From assembly GCA_021741145.1 (NCBI GenBank), contig JAIOYK010000001.1, forward strand, positions 124,001 through 188,000: DNA of 64,000 bases, in the 5' to 3' direction. The position numbers and the translations under genes were made by a program. A model generated the notes under the pieces. The model was not told where the DNA came from, ran no database searches, and saw only the letters and a program-made list of their open reading frames with translations. This DNA comes from Rhodospirillum sp. GTDB taxonomy: Bacteria; Pseudomonadota; Alphaproteobacteria; Rhodospirillales; Rhodospirillaceae. Positions 62,844 to 64,000 of this stretch are shown here, in pieces (positions within the stretch are counted from its first letter, which is position 1; each line of letters opens with the position of its first letter).

Positions 62844-63578
62844 ATGTCGTTACGAAAACGTATTCTTGTCGTGGAGGATGATCCCGCCACCCGCGAGATG
62901 ATCGCCGCCTATTTAAGCACCGCGGGCTTCGACGTCCTTTCCGCGGAAAGTGGTCGGGCCATGGCCGCGACCCTGAAGACCTCCGGGCGGATGGACCTGC
63001 TGCTTCTCGACGTGAACCTGCCCGACAGCGACGGCATGATGCTCGCCCACGAGATCCGCCGCCGCTCGCCACTCGGCATCATCATCGTCTCCGAGCGCGA
63101 CACCCCCAATGACCGGGCCATGGGCCTGGAAATGGGGGCTGACGACTACATCACCAAACCCTTCTTCCCCCGCGAATTGCTCGCCCGCGTGCGCAACGTG
63201 CTCGACCGCGCCGGGCCAGCGGGGGAAGCCCGGGGAGTCCATGGGGGCGCCGGGCGGGTGATGCGCGTGGGCAATTGGCTGATCGACAAGGAAAACCGCA
63301 AAATCGTCGACGAAGCCAGCGGCCAAGCGGCTCCCCTGACGCCCGCGGAATTCGACGTTCTGGCCGTCTTGGTGGAGCATCCCGGCCAATTGATGGATCG
63401 CGACGCCATCGCCGAGAGCATCGGTGAGAAGCGCTCGGAGGGGGGGGGCCGCAAGGTCGATATCCTCATCAGCCGGCTGCGCCGCAAGCTGGGCGACGGC
63501 ACGGAAAGCGGCGCGCGCATGATCGAAACCGTGCGCGGCCATGGCTATCGCTTCGCCGCCCTGGTGGATTGGGTGTAG
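62844..63578 (+). CDS. OmpR-family response regulator
   Basis: A 244-residue regulator with receiver (acidic EDD near residue 12, phospho-acceptor Asp in LLLLDVNLPDSDG, Lys in ITKPFFPREL) and a C-terminal winged helix (LTPAEFDVLAVLVEHPGQLMDRDAI, then VDILISRLRRKLGDG and ETVRGHGYRF). There is no histidine kinase beside it. It may or may not control the divergent urea operon. CGGGAGAAC precedes the ATG. Confidence 0.94.
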   Translation: MSLRKRILVVEDDPATREMIAAYLSTAGFDVLSAESGRAMAATLKTSGRMDLLLLDVNLPDSDGMMLAHEIRRRSPLGIIIVSERDTPNDRAMGLEMGADDYITKPFFPRELLARVRNVLDRAGPAGEARGVHGGAGRVMRVGNWLIDKENRKIVDEASGQAAPLTPAEFDVLAVLVEHPGQLMDRDAIAESIGEKRSEGGGRKVDILISRLRRKLGDGTESGARMIETVRGHGYRFAALVDWV

Positions 63579-63613
63579 GATTTCCCTCCCTCTTCCCGGC
63601 TGGATCCATCCTC

Positions 63614-64000
63614 GTGCCTCCGTCCCCCCGACTGCCCGTCTCCACGACGCTCCCCCTCGACACCCCGCGCCTCCGCCTAAGGCCCCTGACCCTCGCCGAT
63701 GCGCCCGCGATCCAGCGCCGGTTTCCGCGCTGGGACATCGTGGCCTTCCTCAACGCCCGCGTCCCTTGGCCCTATCCGGAGAACGGCGCGGAAACCTACA
63801 TCCGAGACATCGCCCTGCCCGCCATGGCCGAGCGGCGCGAATGGCATTGGACCCTCAGGTTCAAAGACGGAGCGGAGGGGGACCGCACCGACGTCCTCGG
63901 CGTAATCAGCCTGATGCGCACCGAAGGAGACAACCGGGGTTTCTGGCTCCACCCCGACTGGTGGGGCCAAGGTCTGATGACCGAGGCCTGCGCCGCGGTC
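63614..64000 (+). CDS. GNAT-family N-acetyltransferase, cut by the window end
   Basis: The frame opens at a GTG (63614) and is still open at the last base, 129 codons in. TPRLRLRPLTLADAPAIQRRF is the RimJ/RimL-type beginning. VLGVISLMRTEGDNRGFWLH and WWGQGLMTEACAAV give the beta4 strand and the start of the acetyl-CoA loop. The substrate is unknown. The 36-bp gap from the response regulator suggests co-transcription. A start slightly different from this GTG is possible. Confidence 0.85.
   Translation, partial: MPPSPRLPVSTTLPLDTPRLRLRPLTLADAPAIQRRFPRWDIVAFLNARVPWPYPENGAETYIRDIALPAMAERREWHWTLRFKDGAEGDRTDVLGVISLMRTEGDNRGFWLHPDWWGQGLMTEACAAV

Overview
The window is about 64 kb of high-GC chromosomal DNA from an alphaproteobacterium, most likely a Rhodospirillales-type, possibly marine or moderately halophilic organism. 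The clues are a GSMT/SDMT glycine-betaine route, a TRAP transporter, a hemerythrin, an urt-ure urea operon, an NDUFAF5/BioC-like methyltransferase, and SulP next to a tandem-Usp protein. The genus is not determined. No rRNA, tRNA, CRISPR array, phage or insertion sequence was recognised. The left and right gene edges are close to the window edges, and the last gene is cut by the right edge.

Layout. 0-10 kb: signalling genes. These are a CHASE4-GGDEF-EAL protein, a NarL-type response regulator, a periplasmic solute-binding protein, a second GGDEF-EAL protein, GmhA and a Cache-domain histidine kinase. 9.8-12.8 kb: sdmt, gsmt and metK on the minus strand, a compact unit that makes glycine betaine from glycine together with its SAM supply. 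13.4-17.9 kb: a HerA/YjgR-like ATPase, a UPF0104-type membrane protein with a glycosyltransferase, and a cupin. 18-21.6 kb: glyoxylate use (GlcG/HbpS-like protein, malate synthase G, IclR regulator). 21.6-29.1 kb: tandem Usp, SulP permease, a decayed hicA toxin gene, bacteriohemerythrin, a TRAP transporter and an aldo/keto reductase.

29.1-44 kb is the metabolic core: a complete protocatechuate 4,5-cleavage pathway. A minus-strand arm carries ligC, ligB, ligA and a DUF1932-type dehydrogenase. A LysR-type regulator with two HTH domains lies between the arms. The plus-strand arm carries galB, galC, galD, ligI and a second ligA-ligB pair. Together they take protocatechuate through CHMS, PDC and oxalomesaconate to pyruvate and oxaloacetate. 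Beside it are a MarR-GNAT fusion, an AraC regulator and a divergent P450-ferredoxin-ferredoxin reductase system that could feed aromatic acids into the pathway.

44-51.5 kb is mostly housekeeping (radC, map, sfsA, NDUFAF5-like methyltransferase, comF, grxC, nitrilase, DUF1178) with one accessory AAA ATPase. 51.6-62.4 kb is one uninterrupted 12-gene minus-strand operon, urtABCDE-ureDABCEFG, for ABC-type urea uptake and nickel urease. A textbook sigma-54 promoter sequence lies just upstream of urtA. An OmpR-type response regulator and a truncated GNAT gene end the window.

Structural surprises. (1) Two 126-bp copies of a paired-hairpin element with CTAGAGT terminal repeats and compensatory changes between copies; in both, the element supplies the stop codon of the neighbouring gene. 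(2) Four genes whose extreme 3' ends have been tandemly duplicated (24-, 27-, 15- and 28-bp units), two of them repeating the stop codon itself. (3) Hairpins between a binding-protein gene and its permease genes in both transporter operons.
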